DNA of 64,000 nucleotides. Source: Candidatus Saccharimonadota bacterium (GTDB lineage: Bacteria; Patescibacteriota; Saccharimonadia; Saccharimonadales; UBA4665). The DNA lies in the NCBI GenBank assembly GCA_028286345.1, contig JAQBRT010000001.1, forward strand, positions 496,001-560,000. Direction: 5' to 3'. The translations under genes were made by a program, and so were the position numbers. Position 1 is the stretch's first letter; every line of letters starts with the position of its first letter. The notes below the pieces were generated by a model. That model did no database searches and had not been told where the DNA came from. It saw only the letters and a program-made list of their open reading frames with translations. Below, piece by piece: positions 34,274 through 43,634 of the stretch.

Positions 34274-35256
34274 GCGATATGTACCTAGCCGACATTACCG
34301 GCAAGCTTCAGAGCGAGTCGACTCGCAAAGGTTTTGGCCGCGGCTTACTCGAAGCCGGCAAACGCGACGTCAATGTTGTGGCGGCCTGCGCAGACCTAAC
34401 GGAATCTACCCAGATGAGCTTATTTAAAGCCGAGTTCCCGGAGCGCTTTATTGAAATTGGCGTGGCCGAGCAAAACCTGGCCACTGTTGGTGCCGGCATG
34501 GCAGCCATGGGCAAAATACCCTTTGTTAGCAGCTATGCTGCCTTTAGCCCAGGCCGTAACTGGGAACAAATCCGCACTACAGCCTGTTTAAACGAGCGGC
34601 CGGTTAAAATTGTCGGCTCGCACGCCGGCCTTAGTGTTGGCCCTGATGGTGCTACGCACCAGATGCTCGAAGACATCGCCCTAATGCGCGTCCTGCCAAA
34701 CATGATTGTAATTGCGCCCTGCGATTCTGTGGAAGCCGAAAAAGCCACGCTCGCCCTAGCCGCCGATAAAGTCCACCCTGGCTACTTGCGCCTAGCCCGC
34801 GAAGACACGCCAATTATTACAACTAGCAAAACACCATTTGAGATCGGCAAAGCCTATGTCCTAGAGCAGGGCATTGACGTCACCATCATCGCTACCGGCA
34901 CCATGACATACCAGGCTCTGGTGGCGGCCGAGAAACTGTATAAAGATGGGATTGAAGCTGAGATCGTGCATGTACCTACTATTAAGCCACTTGATGCTGA
35001 AACGATCCTGAAAAGCGTCCGCAAAACTGGTTGCGTGGTGACGGTCGAAGAAGGCCAGATCAACGGCGGCCTTGGCGGCGCCATCGCCGAACTATTGGCC
35101 GAAAACTTGCCCTCACCAATGCGCCGCATTGGCATGAAAGACCACTTTGGCGAATCCGGCGAACCCAGCGAACTTCGCGAGCATTTTGGACTAGACACCA
35201 AGCACATCCGCTTAGCAGCCCATGAAGTCACCGACAAGAAAGATAAGAGGGGGTAG
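34270..35256 (+). CDS. Transketolase, C-terminal (pyrimidine-binding) subunit
   Basis: 328 residues with the pyrimidine-binding domain (ERFIEIGVAEQNLATVGAGMAAMGKIPF holding the catalytic Glu; HAGLSVGPDGATHQ) and the C-terminal domain (CVVTVEEGQINGGLGGAIAE). It completes the two-subunit transketolase with the gene 300 nt upstream. The start overlaps the small membrane protein gene. The stop lies 2 nt before the aldolase ATG. Confidence 0.93.
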   Translation: MSDMYLADITGKLQSESTRKGFGRGLLEAGKRDVNVVAACADLTESTQMSLFKAEFPERFIEIGVAEQNLATVGAGMAAMGKIPFVSSYAAFSPGRNWEQIRTTACLNERPVKIVGSHAGLSVGPDGATHQMLEDIALMRVLPNMIVIAPCDSVEAEKATLALAADKVHPGYLRLAREDTPIITTSKTPFEIGKAYVLEQGIDVTIIATGTMTYQALVAAEKLYKDGIEAEIVHVPTIKPLDAETILKSVRKTGCVVTVEEGQINGGLGGAIAELLAENLPSPMRRIGMKDHFGESGEPSELREHFGLDTKHIRLAAHEVTDKKDKRG

Positions 35257-35258
35257 GC

Positions 35259-36173
35259 ATGCCATTAACACTACAACAGATTAGACAAAACTGTATGCAA
35301 GCGCGCCAGCGTATGCAGCAAGCCCGCGATGAAGGCTGGGCCTTTGGCGCCTTTAACCTAGACGACGAAGCGACTTTGAAAGCTGCTGTCCAAGCCGCCG
35401 CCGCCAAAAACGCCCCAATCTTGGTAGAAGTCAGCCAGGGCGAAGTCGATGACATTGGCATTAATAACGTCCGCGACATGGTCGACAACTTTAAGTACGA
35501 GTACGGCGTTGAAGTTTACGTCAACCTCGACCACAGCCCATCTGTCGAATCTGCCATGGACGGCATTGAAGCCGGTTTTGAGTTTATCCACATTGATGTT
35601 TCCCAAGCCAACCACGATGCCAGCGACGAAGAAATCATTGCCGCCACCAAACAGATCGTAGAGTATGCAAAACTCACCGGTGCCCTGGTCGAAAGCGAGC
35701 CGCACTACTTTGGCGGCAGCAGCAACGTCCACAAAGAAGACATCGACTACGAAGAGATCAAGAAGACCTTTAGCACGCCCGAAGGCGCCCGGGCTTTCGT
35801 TGATGCCACCGGCATCGACACCTTTGCCGCCGCCGTGGGCAATTTGCACGGCAAGTACCCTGTACCCAAGGTTATCGATTTAGACTTATTGCGACAAATT
35901 CGCAATTCTATCGACTGCAATATCTCATTGCATGGTGGTAGCGATACTCCCGGCCATTACTTCCGCGACGCTGTCCGGATTGGCGTCAGCAAGGTAAATA
36001 TTAACAGCGACATGCGCTTCGCCTACCGCACGGCCCTCGAGAAAATCCTCAAAGAAAACCCCGATGAGTACTCGGTCGCTAAACTGGTCAGTAAAGAAGT
36101 CGTTGCCGCCGTCCAAGCCGTTGTGGAAAGCAAAATTGACGACCTCAACTCTGCTGGCAAAGCATTAGTGTAG
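35259..36173 (+). CDS. fba: Class II fructose-bisphosphate aldolase
   Basis: 304 residues with the class II zinc ligands and catalytic residues visible: Asp/His in VNLDHSPS, ESEPHYFGGSS, GNLHGKYP, SLHGGSDTPG and KVNINSDMRFAY. It cleaves fructose-1,6-bisphosphate or works in reverse; tagatose-bisphosphate is an alternative substrate in this family. GGGGGTAGG just before the ATG serves as Shine-Dalgarno and contains the stop of the transketolase gene. Confidence 0.93.
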   Translation: MPLTLQQIRQNCMQARQRMQQARDEGWAFGAFNLDDEATLKAAVQAAAAKNAPILVEVSQGEVDDIGINNVRDMVDNFKYEYGVEVYVNLDHSPSVESAMDGIEAGFEFIHIDVSQANHDASDEEIIAATKQIVEYAKLTGALVESEPHYFGGSSNVHKEDIDYEEIKKTFSTPEGARAFVDATGIDTFAAAVGNLHGKYPVPKVIDLDLLRQIRNSIDCNISLHGGSDTPGHYFRDAVRIGVSKVNINSDMRFAYRTALEKILKENPDEYSVAKLVSKEVVAAVQAVVESKIDDLNSAGKALV

Positions 36174-36221
36174 ATGATACACTTTAAGGCATAAGCAATA
36201 TAAAACTTAGGGTGGGAACAA

Positions 36222-37223
36222 GTGGCAGATCAGCTCGACGTCATTAGCATCGGCGATATCGTAACGGATGCGTTTATTAAATTAGAAGATGACAAAGCTG
36301 TCACTTACCAAAACGACCAAGGTAAGTGGTTGGCTATGCCTTTTGGCACCAAGCTACCGTATGACCACGTCGAGATTTTAGACGCCGTTGGTAATGCTGC
36401 CAACGCCGCGGTGGCATTTGCGCGTCTAGGCCTGAACACTGCCTTTGTTACCAATGTTGGTGGCGACCAAGCGGGCCGCGACATGATCGTCCAACTTCAA
36501 AAAGAGAAAGTCGACCACCGTTTTGTCCGCATTAACGCCGATAAAAACAGTAATTACCACTATGTCCTCTGGTATAAAGAAGAACGCACCATCCTGATTA
36601 AGCACGAAGAGTACGACTACCACTGGCCGCACCTGCGCCCAGATGAAACGCCGCGCTGGGTGTACTTTAGCTCGATCAGCGACCACGCCCTGCCATACCA
36701 CGACCAAGTAGCCGATTGGCTCGACGAAAACCCGGACGTTAAGCTGGCCTTCCAGCCAGGAACTTTCCAAATGGAAGCCGGAATTGAGCGCCTAAAGCGG
36801 ATTTACGCCCGCACCGAAGTTTTGTTCTTGAACCGCGAAGAAGCCGTCCTGGTTTCCGGCGGTAATTACGATGACATCCACGACCTGATGAACCGCCTCC
36901 ATGTCCTAGGGCCAAAGATTGTGGTTATTACCGATGGTCCAGCCGGGGCTTATGCCTCAGATGGCCAAACCCGCCTCCAAATGCCATTGTATCCAGACCC
37001 AGCACCTCCAAAAGAACGCACTGGGGCCGGGGATGCTTTTGCTTCGACTTTTGTGGCCGCACTTGCCAAGGGCAACACTATTGAAGGCGCACTGCAATGG
37101 GCACCAATTAACTCGATGAATGTGGTCCAAGAAGTTGGTGCCCAGAAAGGCTTACTGTCTGAAAAACAGCTCAGTGAACTGCTCCGCAACTCGCCGGATT
37201 GGTACAAGGCAAAACCATTCTAA
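36222..37223 (+). CDS. PfkB/ribokinase-family carbohydrate kinase
   Basis: 333 residues with both family signatures: GNAANAAVAFARLG near residue 51 and RTGAGDAFASTFVAALAKG near residue 265, where the Asp is the catalytic base. Translation starts at GTG preceded by AGGGTGGG. Substrate cannot be assigned; its place right after aldolase raises the possibility of a sugar-phosphate kinase filling a missing phosphofructokinase step, but ribokinase or other functions are equally open. One copy of the GCATAAGC word lies in the 48-nt upstream gap. Confidence 0.88.
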   Translation: MADQLDVISIGDIVTDAFIKLEDDKAVTYQNDQGKWLAMPFGTKLPYDHVEILDAVGNAANAAVAFARLGLNTAFVTNVGGDQAGRDMIVQLQKEKVDHRFVRINADKNSNYHYVLWYKEERTILIKHEEYDYHWPHLRPDETPRWVYFSSISDHALPYHDQVADWLDENPDVKLAFQPGTFQMEAGIERLKRIYARTEVLFLNREEAVLVSGGNYDDIHDLMNRLHVLGPKIVVITDGPAGAYASDGQTRLQMPLYPDPAPPKERTGAGDAFASTFVAALAKGNTIEGALQWAPINSMNVVQEVGAQKGLLSEKQLSELLRNSPDWYKAKPF

Positions 37224-37306
37224 AACCGTATGCGTTTTGCCACGCTTATGCTAATCTGTAAGTGTAAGCACTATGTGTAACAAAAACAGCAAGGGTATCG
37301 CTTAAG

Positions 37307-38545
37307 ATGACGCGTTTCCTCTCAGAGTCGCTCGGGGCTGCAGAACCGTACTTTCAAACGGAACTGCGCAAGTTAGAACGGGCACACGGCAACCCGAGTG
37401 CCGATATTTCGCTGTCTACTAAAACCGAGCGCGAAGCCCGCGCCAAAGTCCGCGAACTGGGCTTAGATCCAAAAGATACCACCGGCAAAGAACTATACCA
37501 AGCATTGCTGGAGCGCGTCCGCGCTGACGATGCCCGGCTGGTCAAGACGCTGCGGACCCGGGCTGCTACCCACATATCCGCCGAAGGCGATATTGTTGCC
37601 GGCATGGTCCACGCCCTCAAAGATGCCAAAATTGTCCACTCTGGGCTGGCGCTTAAGAGCACCAAATTCAAAACACTTATGAAACGTAACCCGCCCAAGC
37701 GGGCCATGAAACGTCTTGGGTACCGGTCGCTCGATTCTTACCTCAAGCATGAAAGTCCGGCACTGGTCCTGACGGCCGCCCGCCTCTGTGAAAATGCTGC
37801 TTGGCAAAAAACTTTGCTGGATGAGTATAAAAAACTTAAATCCAGTGACTTTGAAGCCCGGACAGTGACAATTGCCCATCCCAACACTGCCCGCTGGCAG
37901 GATTTGGCCCACAGCAGCGTCGCTACAACCCGCCACAATGTACTTAGCCTGCCTGAGCTGGGCGCAGTCGTAATTTTGCCACTACCGGCAAATGCGCCAG
38001 CCGGTGCCACTACTGCCAGCCTGGCATTTGCGCTGCATGCCCTCAATGACCTGCGGGCCAGCAGTTCGTTCCTTAAGTTGTCACTCATGCGCCGCGATTT
38101 TGGTGCCGCCGTCCAAACAGTAGCTAAGGGGCAGCCAGCCCTCGAGGCCACAATTCTTGACCAAGTTGTGCCATGGCACATAGTCCAGCGTTATTATGGC
38201 CGCTTGCAGCACCTGTTTAATGAAGACTTATTTGCGCCGCACATCCAGCTCGAAGATATGTCTTGGCCAATGGTAGAAGAGTTTTTGAGCCATATTGAGC
38301 CAACGCTTGAGTTCTGGCACGAGTCGGCAGCCCTTGGCATTTTGGCCGAACACCAGCCAGTATCGCTCAATATCGTTGATGCGGCGCTTAACCTATGTAA
38401 CCAGTTGCCGTTTGACCAGCGCATAGTCCAGTATTATCAGCAATCGCTTTGGCATGAAATTGTATTAAAATATCTAAAGCACGACACGGTCGAATCATCA
38501 GTTATGAGCCAGTTGCAACCGCAGCTTGAGCTTGCGACCAATTAA
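37307..38545 (+). CDS. Hypothetical protein, probably helical
   Basis: No family recognised. The 412-residue protein is soluble, Leu/Ala/Lys-rich and predicted mostly helical, with conserved-looking basic stretches (MKRNPPKRAMKRLGYRSLDSY) that might contact nucleic acid. The 83-nt upstream gap contains GCTTATGC (37244-37251) and a related GTAAGCACTATGTG word near 37264. The SLOG-family gene follows after 12 nt with its own AAGGGGG site, so the two are probably co-transcribed. Confidence 0.65.
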   Translation: MTRFLSESLGAAEPYFQTELRKLERAHGNPSADISLSTKTEREARAKVRELGLDPKDTTGKELYQALLERVRADDARLVKTLRTRAATHISAEGDIVAGMVHALKDAKIVHSGLALKSTKFKTLMKRNPPKRAMKRLGYRSLDSYLKHESPALVLTAARLCENAAWQKTLLDEYKKLKSSDFEARTVTIAHPNTARWQDLAHSSVATTRHNVLSLPELGAVVILPLPANAPAGATTASLAFALHALNDLRASSSFLKLSLMRRDFGAAVQTVAKGQPALEATILDQVVPWHIVQRYYGRLQHLFNEDLFAPHIQLEDMSWPMVEEFLSHIEPTLEFWHESAALGILAEHQPVSLNIVDAALNLCNQLPFDQRIVQYYQQSLWHEIVLKYLKHDTVESSVMSQLQPQLELATN

Positions 38546-38557
38546 GGGGGTAGGGTT

Positions 38558-39124
38558 ATGTATCAAATTTGTGTTTCTGGGGCTGCTAAAGGCGAAAGTG
38601 TCGAAGAGGGCAAGGAACTAGCTTACGCGCTTGGCGCGGCTATTGCCAAGGCCGGACATACGCTACTAACAGGGGCGACAGTCGGCCTGCCAAATTACGC
38701 TGCCGAGGGTTACAAGAAAGCCGGCGGCCGGATGAGCGTTGGCATCAGCCCAGCAGCCAGCAAGGTTGAGCACGTCATGAAATATCGCCTGCCTACCGAA
38801 GCCTATGACACCATCCTGTACTGTGGTTTGCACTACGTTGGCCGCGACACGCTCTTAATTACTTCGAGTGACGCAGTGATTAGTATTGGCGGCCGCCTTG
38901 GCACCCTACACGAGTTCACTATTGCTATGGAAACGGACACGCCAATCGCTTTCTTGCAAGGTGCCGGCGGTGTCAGCCAACAGATCCAAACTCTGATGGA
39001 ACTGGCCCATCCGCTTCACAGCGGCGCCTACGTTGATTTCAATGAAGATGCTGACGAATTGGTTAAGACCTTGACGGCTCACCTCGACAAAGAGCATGCT
39101 AAGTATAAGAAGTTATACGCATAA
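38558..39124 (+). CDS. SLOG/LOG-family Rossmann nucleotide-binding protein
   Basis: 188 residues of the LOG/DprA-like Rossmann fold (TIGR00725-type): SGAAKGESVEEGKELAYALGAAIAKAGHTLLTGATVGLPNYAAEG at the N-terminus and SIGGRLGTLHEFTIAMET near residue 110, the position of the PGGxGTxxE motif, here GGRLGTLHE. LOG proteins release cytokinin-like bases from nucleotides; SLOG relatives sense nucleotide signals. Which applies cannot be told. Confidence 0.82.
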   Translation: MYQICVSGAAKGESVEEGKELAYALGAAIAKAGHTLLTGATVGLPNYAAEGYKKAGGRMSVGISPAASKVEHVMKYRLPTEAYDTILYCGLHYVGRDTLLITSSDAVISIGGRLGTLHEFTIAMETDTPIAFLQGAGGVSQQIQTLMELAHPLHSGAYVDFNEDADELVKTLTAHLDKEHAKYKKLYA

Positions 39125-39134
39125 AGGAGTAGCT

Positions 39135-39890
39135 ATGAAAATCAACCAAAAAGGTTTTAGCGCAGTCGAAAGCCTGCTTCTTTTTGTTGTGCTGGCAATT
39201 ATCGTAGGTACGGGCTACTTTGTCTTTAATAGCCAAAAACAGGCCAATGCCACCCTGGATGCGGCCAATGCCACCGCGTCCAGCAGCAGTGTGCCGACCA
39301 AGAAAAAGATAGTTGCAAAAACCCCAAAGCAGCTTACGTTTAAGTCGACCCTAAGCAGTACGACCTTTAAGTATCCTGAAACCTGGAAGCTAAGCGGGGG
39401 TGTGACCGATGGCGTGTCTGGCAACCGTGACGAGTACAAACTCACCAGCGCTGACGGTAAAGTTGTCCTTACCTGGGAGAACGGTATTGGTGGTCTAGGT
39501 GGGGCTTGTGATGACACGGTGCCGGTTACTACCAAAAATGCCGACCTTGGCCCGTGTCCCGAGTTTACCGTAGTAAGCAAAGAACCACTCAAGAGCACTA
39601 CTGGTTTGTATGTAGTCAGCGGTGTAGTTACTAGTGATGGGGCAACTTTTGTGCCATGGCTGGCCGTCGAAAACAAAGATGGTGTGGTTGAGTCGATGCG
39701 CAGCATGGGCTACGACGTCTTTACCTTACCAAGCCAAACAACAAATGACGGCGGATCAATCTTTACGACTGGCAGTGTCAGCATTGGGAATGGAGACAAC
39801 AAGTTTACTTCGTTAGCCGCTGCAAAAGCCTATCTTTCAAGCCCAACGATGGCTGAGGCCCAGCAAATCCTGTCCAGTCTGAGCTTCTAG
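39135..39890 (+). CDS. Type IV prepilin-like protein
   Basis: The N-terminus reads MKINQKG followed by [18 protein letters not shown], a class III prepilin signal: cleavage after Gly7, Phe at +1, Glu at +5, then a hydrophobic helix. The remaining 225 residues form a Thr/Ser-rich globular region with one cysteine pair (GGACDDT and GPCPEF). Length (251 residues) is greater than a major pilin, so a minor pilin or pseudopilin is likely. AAAGGAG precedes the ATG. A PilB/GspE ATPase gene about 17 kb away could power assembly. Confidence 0.85.
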   Translation: MKINQKGFSAVESLLLFVVLAIIVGTGYFVFNSQKQANATLDAANATASSSSVPTKKKIVAKTPKQLTFKSTLSSTTFKYPETWKLSGGVTDGVSGNRDEYKLTSADGKVVLTWENGIGGLGGACDDTVPVTTKNADLGPCPEFTVVSKEPLKSTTGLYVVSGVVTSDGATFVPWLAVENKDGVVESMRSMGYDVFTLPSQTTNDGGSIFTTGSVSIGNGDNKFTSLAAAKAYLSSPTMAEAQQILSSLSF

Positions 39891-39928
39891 TCTGGCGCCA
39901 ATCGGGCCAGAGGCGGTACAATGGTAGG

Positions 39929-41893
39929 ATGCCTAAGTTTAAAATTGCCTCAGACTTTCAGCCAACCGGTGACCAGCCGGCGGCTATTGCCCAATTGACT
40001 GCCGGCCTTGAGGCTGGTGAAAAGCACCAGACACTGCTGGGCGTAACCGGTTCCGGTAAGACCTTTACCATGGCCAACCTTATCCAGAATACGCAGAAGC
40101 CGACGCTGATCTTAAGCCACAACAAAACTCTGGCGGCCCAGCTGTACGGTGAGTTTAAACACTTTTTCCCAGATAACGCCGTCCATTACTTTGTGTCGTA
40201 CTTTGATTACTACCAGCCAGAAGCCTATATTGCCCGCAGCGATACCTTTATTGAAAAAGACAGCCAGATTAATGAAGAAATCGACCGGTTGCGCCACGCT
40301 GCCACCGACGCGCTCTTAAGCCGTAAAGATGTGATTATCGTGGCCAGTGTCAGCTGTATCTACGGCATTGGCTCGGTCGATGACTATAACGGCCTGTCGG
40401 TTGAGGTAAAAGCTGGCGAGCGCCGGGTGCGCGATAAATTCCTGCGTCAACTAACGGACATCCAGTACCAGCGTAATGACATTGACTTTCACCGTGGTAC
40501 TTTCCGGGTCCGTGGTGACGTCGTCGATGTTTTTCCAGCAGGTGAAGAACTAGCTTACCGCATCGAATTCTTTGGTGATGAGATAGAGCGGATTATCAAA
40601 ATTGACCCGCTTACTGGCGAAATCCTGGCCACCCTCGATTCTTATAAGATTTTCCCAAGCAGCCACTACGTAACGCCTCAGGATAAGCTCAAAGTCGCGC
40701 TTGGCAAAATTGACCAGGAACTGCACGACCGCGTTGCCCAGTTTAAGATGGAAAACAAACTCATCGAAGCCCAGCGCATCGAGCAGCGCACCCGTTTTGA
40801 CCTGGAAATGCTTGAGGAAACCGGTTTTGTGAAAGGCATCGAAAACTACAGCCGCTACCTGACCAACCGCGAGCCAGGCGAGCAGCCCGCCACTTTAATG
40901 GACTACTTCCCGGATGACTACTTGCTGCTGGTTGATGAATCGCACATGTCTATCCCGCAAGTCCGGGGCATGTATAACGGCGACCGGGCGCGCAAAGAGG
41001 TGTTGGTAGAATATGGCTTCCGGCTGCCCAGCGCCCTCGATAACCGCCCGCTGACTTTTACCGAGTTTGAACGCCATGTTAACCAAGCTGTATATGTTTC
41101 GGCTACCCCGGCCGAGTATGAGCTTAGCCGCAGCCCAGAGCCCGCCCAGCAGGTCATACGCCCAACTGGCTTGCTTGACCCACCAATCGAAGTCCGCCCG
41201 GTTGAGGGCCAAGTAGATGACCTGATTGCCGAAATCCGGGCCACCATAGACAAGCAGGAGCGCGTGCTAGTCACGACGCTTACCAAACGCATGTCCGAGG
41301 ACTTGTCTGAGTATTTACAAGAACTCGGCATGAAAGTCGCCTACCTCCACAGCGATGTTGATACCCTGGACCGCACCGACATCCTGCGCGACCTGCGCCT
41401 AGGCATCTACGACGTGCTGGTTGGCATTAACCTGCTGCGGGAAGGCCTCGACTTGCCCGAGGTTTCGTTAGTTGCAATCCTAGACGCCGATAAAGAAGGC
41501 TTTTTGCGAAGTAAACAAGCACTTGTGCAGACTGTTGGCCGGGCCGCCCGCCATGAAGAGGGTAGGGTGATTATGTACGCCGACAGGGTAACCGACAGCA
41601 TGCAATATACCATCGACGAAACCACCCGCCGCCGTAAGATCCAGGAGGCCTACAACGCTAAGCATGGTATTACCCCAACTGGTATAAAACGCGCTGTCGA
41701 AAAAGGTATGCGCCCAGACCTACCCGAAGAAGCCAAACGTGCCAAGCTTGACCTCAAGAAAATTCCCAAGGACGAATACGGCAGCCTCATCAAAGACCTG
41801 TCCTCGCAAATGGAACTGGCCGCCGCCAACCTACAGTTTGAGACCGCCGCCGAACTGCGCGATCTTATTGAACAAATCAAGCAAAAGGCGTAG
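39929..41893 (+). CDS. uvrB: UvrABC system protein B
   Basis: 654 residues, full length. Walker [14 protein letters not shown] (near 39), the beta-hairpin region [21 protein letters not shown], helicase motifs DESHMS and [34 protein letters not shown] and motif [11 protein letters not shown], plus the C-terminal UVR domain ([17 protein letters not shown]) that contacts UvrC. It verifies damage in nucleotide excision repair. TACAAT lies 6 nt before the ATG, so the transcript is leaderless. uvrA and uvrC are not in the window. Confidence 0.98.
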   Translation: MPKFKIASDFQPTGDQPAAIAQLTAGLEAGEKHQTLLGVTGSGKTFTMANLIQNTQKPTLILSHNKTLAAQLYGEFKHFFPDNAVHYFVSYFDYYQPEAYIARSDTFIEKDSQINEEIDRLRHAATDALLSRKDVIIVASVSCIYGIGSVDDYNGLSVEVKAGERRVRDKFLRQLTDIQYQRNDIDFHRGTFRVRGDVVDVFPAGEELAYRIEFFGDEIERIIKIDPLTGEILATLDSYKIFPSSHYVTPQDKLKVALGKIDQELHDRVAQFKMENKLIEAQRIEQRTRFDLEMLEETGFVKGIENYSRYLTNREPGEQPATLMDYFPDDYLLLVDESHMSIPQVRGMYNGDRARKEVLVEYGFRLPSALDNRPLTFTEFERHVNQAVYVSATPAEYELSRSPEPAQQVIRPTGLLDPPIEVRPVEGQVDDLIAEIRATIDKQERVLVTTLTKRMSEDLSEYLQELGMKVAYLHSDVDTLDRTDILRDLRLGIYDVLVGINLLREGLDLPEVSLVAILDADKEGFLRSKQALVQTVGRAARHEEGRVIMYADRVTDSMQYTIDETTRRRKIQEAYNAKHGITPTGIKRAVEKGMRPDLPEEAKRAKLDLKKIPKDEYGSLIKDLSSQMELAAANLQFETAAELRDLIEQIKQKA

Positions 41894-41903
41894 GATAATC
41901 GGC

Positions 41904-42458
41904 ATGACGGAGTTTGATAAAGAACATTTTTCGGCCAACCTGATGCGGGCTACCGAACGCTTCCAGGCTGCCAGCGGCAAGCTTGGAAAAGCAGCTACGT
42001 GGGCGGTGGCTGGTTCAAGGTCGCCATCTTACCTTCAGCTCAACTGGCAGGAAGTATCAGAGGAGGCCGTGCCCAAAACTCAATGGCTGAACTTTAACGG
42101 CAACCCTGGCGCTGGCCCAATCCCACGCTTGTGGCGTACTGCTTATTTACTAACTATGAGCAGGAATGAGATTGACCTCCTGCAAAGTACCATCCCTGAA
42201 GCCCGCCCAGCCGTAGCAATAAAAACTGGTGACCTGGTACAGATTGGCACCCATCCATATTTAAAATTTGGTAATTATTACACAGATGAGGCCGCCATCG
42301 CCGGCCGCGAAGGCCAAGGCGCAGTAACAGTAACGGCAGGGTTGTGGACACCCGAACCCGAAAAATTACTGGTACCGCAAACCTTAACGCTCGCCGAACA
42401 GCGCCTCTTTTTGGCGCGCTTTGAAGAACCGTTTTTGCGCAACATCCAAGTTATTTAG
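41904..42458 (+). CDS. Hypothetical protein
   Basis: No family recognised. 184 residues, soluble, with Trp-rich N-terminal half and a segment LVQIGTHPYLKFGNYYTDE. The start (MTEFDKEHF) follows TAGGAT by 7 nt; a longer in-frame reading through the end of uvrB has a different composition and is rejected. It overlaps the convergent alpha/beta hydrolase gene by 4 nt. Confidence 0.6.
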   Translation: MTEFDKEHFSANLMRATERFQAASGKLGKAATWAVAGSRSPSYLQLNWQEVSEEAVPKTQWLNFNGNPGAGPIPRLWRTAYLLTMSRNEIDLLQSTIPEARPAVAIKTGDLVQIGTHPYLKFGNYYTDEAAIAGREGQGAVTVTAGLWTPEPEKLLVPQTLTLAEQRLFLARFEEPFLRNIQVI

Positions 42459-43504
42459 CTGGATTTAACTAACTGTAGGCCGTGTAAGATGTGCCGGTAA
42501 TCTAGTTCAGCGGCAGAGCGGCCTTCTGAAAGCTGGTCAGCCAGGCGGCCAAAACGCAAGGCGATGTTGCCAATAATCTTGGTATCAATGCCAGCACCGT
42601 GGCCACCATCCGGGCGGACAAAGCGGACGTTCGGGCGGTCGCCGAGGATCTGGCGGTAGGTTTTAGCATCGTTAACACCGCAGAGACGGAAAAAGGCGAT
42701 AGTGGCGTGCATATCAAGCGGGGTACGGGCCGCCATCATACCAGCCTCACCGCTCATTAGCGGGCGGCCAGTTCGGATAAACTGTTTGCCACCTTCTCGT
42801 GATAAGTCGGCAGTTTTTGAGAGGTGCTTGCCCCTTCCAGGTGAAGTAAGTGTGTGCCCAACTGCTAAGGCAAGCAGGCCCAAATCAAGCGGCAGCCGGA
42901 TGCCCTTTTTTATCGTTTCGAGGTCTGAACGGATTGGGAGGGCATTGCATGGATCGGTGAGGTTGGAATAAATGACATTGCGTCCAAAGTCCTCAGCGTA
43001 GGCATTGGTGCCAAAGGCCAGCATTGAGCCGCGTGAGTAACCCTCGACAGCAATTTGTTTGGCAGATAAATAGCCCAAACTAGAGAAGTAATCAAGGACT
43101 TTGTGGGTGTTAAACGCGCTTTGCGAGAGAGGAAGTGATGATCCAATTTCTGGGCCTTTGATTATAACGTTAAAGCCCATGCTCATCAGTTTGCGGGCAA
43201 CATCGGTGTTGAGGCCTTCGGGCTGAGTGCCCCAGGCAGTATCTTTAACTACCCAGACGTCCGAGCGCGGGTTAGCGGCTTCAAAACGGACAACTTTATA
43301 GCTGGTGTTAGTATCGTCATCCATGGAGAGCAGCTGGGGGTAAGCAATGCCGTATTCGCCCTGTGGCTGAACCGGCAGGTTAACTACACTAGAAGCGTCT
43401 ACATTGCCGTCGTAATCAGGCAATATATAATCGCTATACAAAACACCCTTCTCAGTGGGAGAAGGGTGGGAGGTCGATTGCGGAAATGTTTCTGCCGTGG
43501 TCAT
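42455..43504 (-). CDS. Alpha/beta-hydrolase-fold protein
   Basis: About 349 residues. The nucleophile elbow GYSRG (in AVEGYSRGSMLAFG) and a C-terminal GGHGAG with the probable catalytic His mark an alpha/beta hydrolase; an Asp lies before it (VRPDGG). No signal peptide. Substrate unknown. The start follows a TATTAT hexamer by about 40 nt with no clear Shine-Dalgarno; an extension of 17 codons upstream crosses that promoter. The early coding region holds a 9-bp perfect hairpin (43446-43468) that may influence translation. Confidence 0.75.
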   Translation of the reverse strand: MTTAETFPQSTSHPSPTEKGVLYSDYILPDYDGNVDASSVVNLPVQPQGEYGIAYPQLLSMDDDTNTSYKVVRFEAANPRSDVWVVKDTAWGTQPEGLNTDVARKLMSMGFNVIIKGPEIGSSLPLSQSAFNTHKVLDYFSSLGYLSAKQIAVEGYSRGSMLAFGTNAYAEDFGRNVIYSNLTDPCNALPIRSDLETIKKGIRLPLDLGLLALAVGHTLTSPGRGKHLSKTADLSREGGKQFIRTGRPLMSGEAGMMAARTPLDMHATIAFFRLCGVNDAKTYRQILGDRPNVRFVRPDGGHGAGIDTKIIGNIALRFGRLADQLSEGRSAAELDYRHILHGLQLVKSS

Positions 43505-43634
43505 AAGTTTTTTGTCTCTGCTTGTGTGAAATATCTTACTGCATAATATTCCCATTGCTTATGCTTTGTAAAGTGCGTAATTGGTCACTTTTTGCCACAG
43601 ATAGAGATAAGCGGTATACTCTCTGTAAACGCCC

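Noticed and set aside
33112-35256. Transketolase broken by frameshift
   Set aside because: The halves end and begin at the known domain boundary, are separated by an intact gene with ATGA coupling, and split transketolases are established in archaea and CPR.
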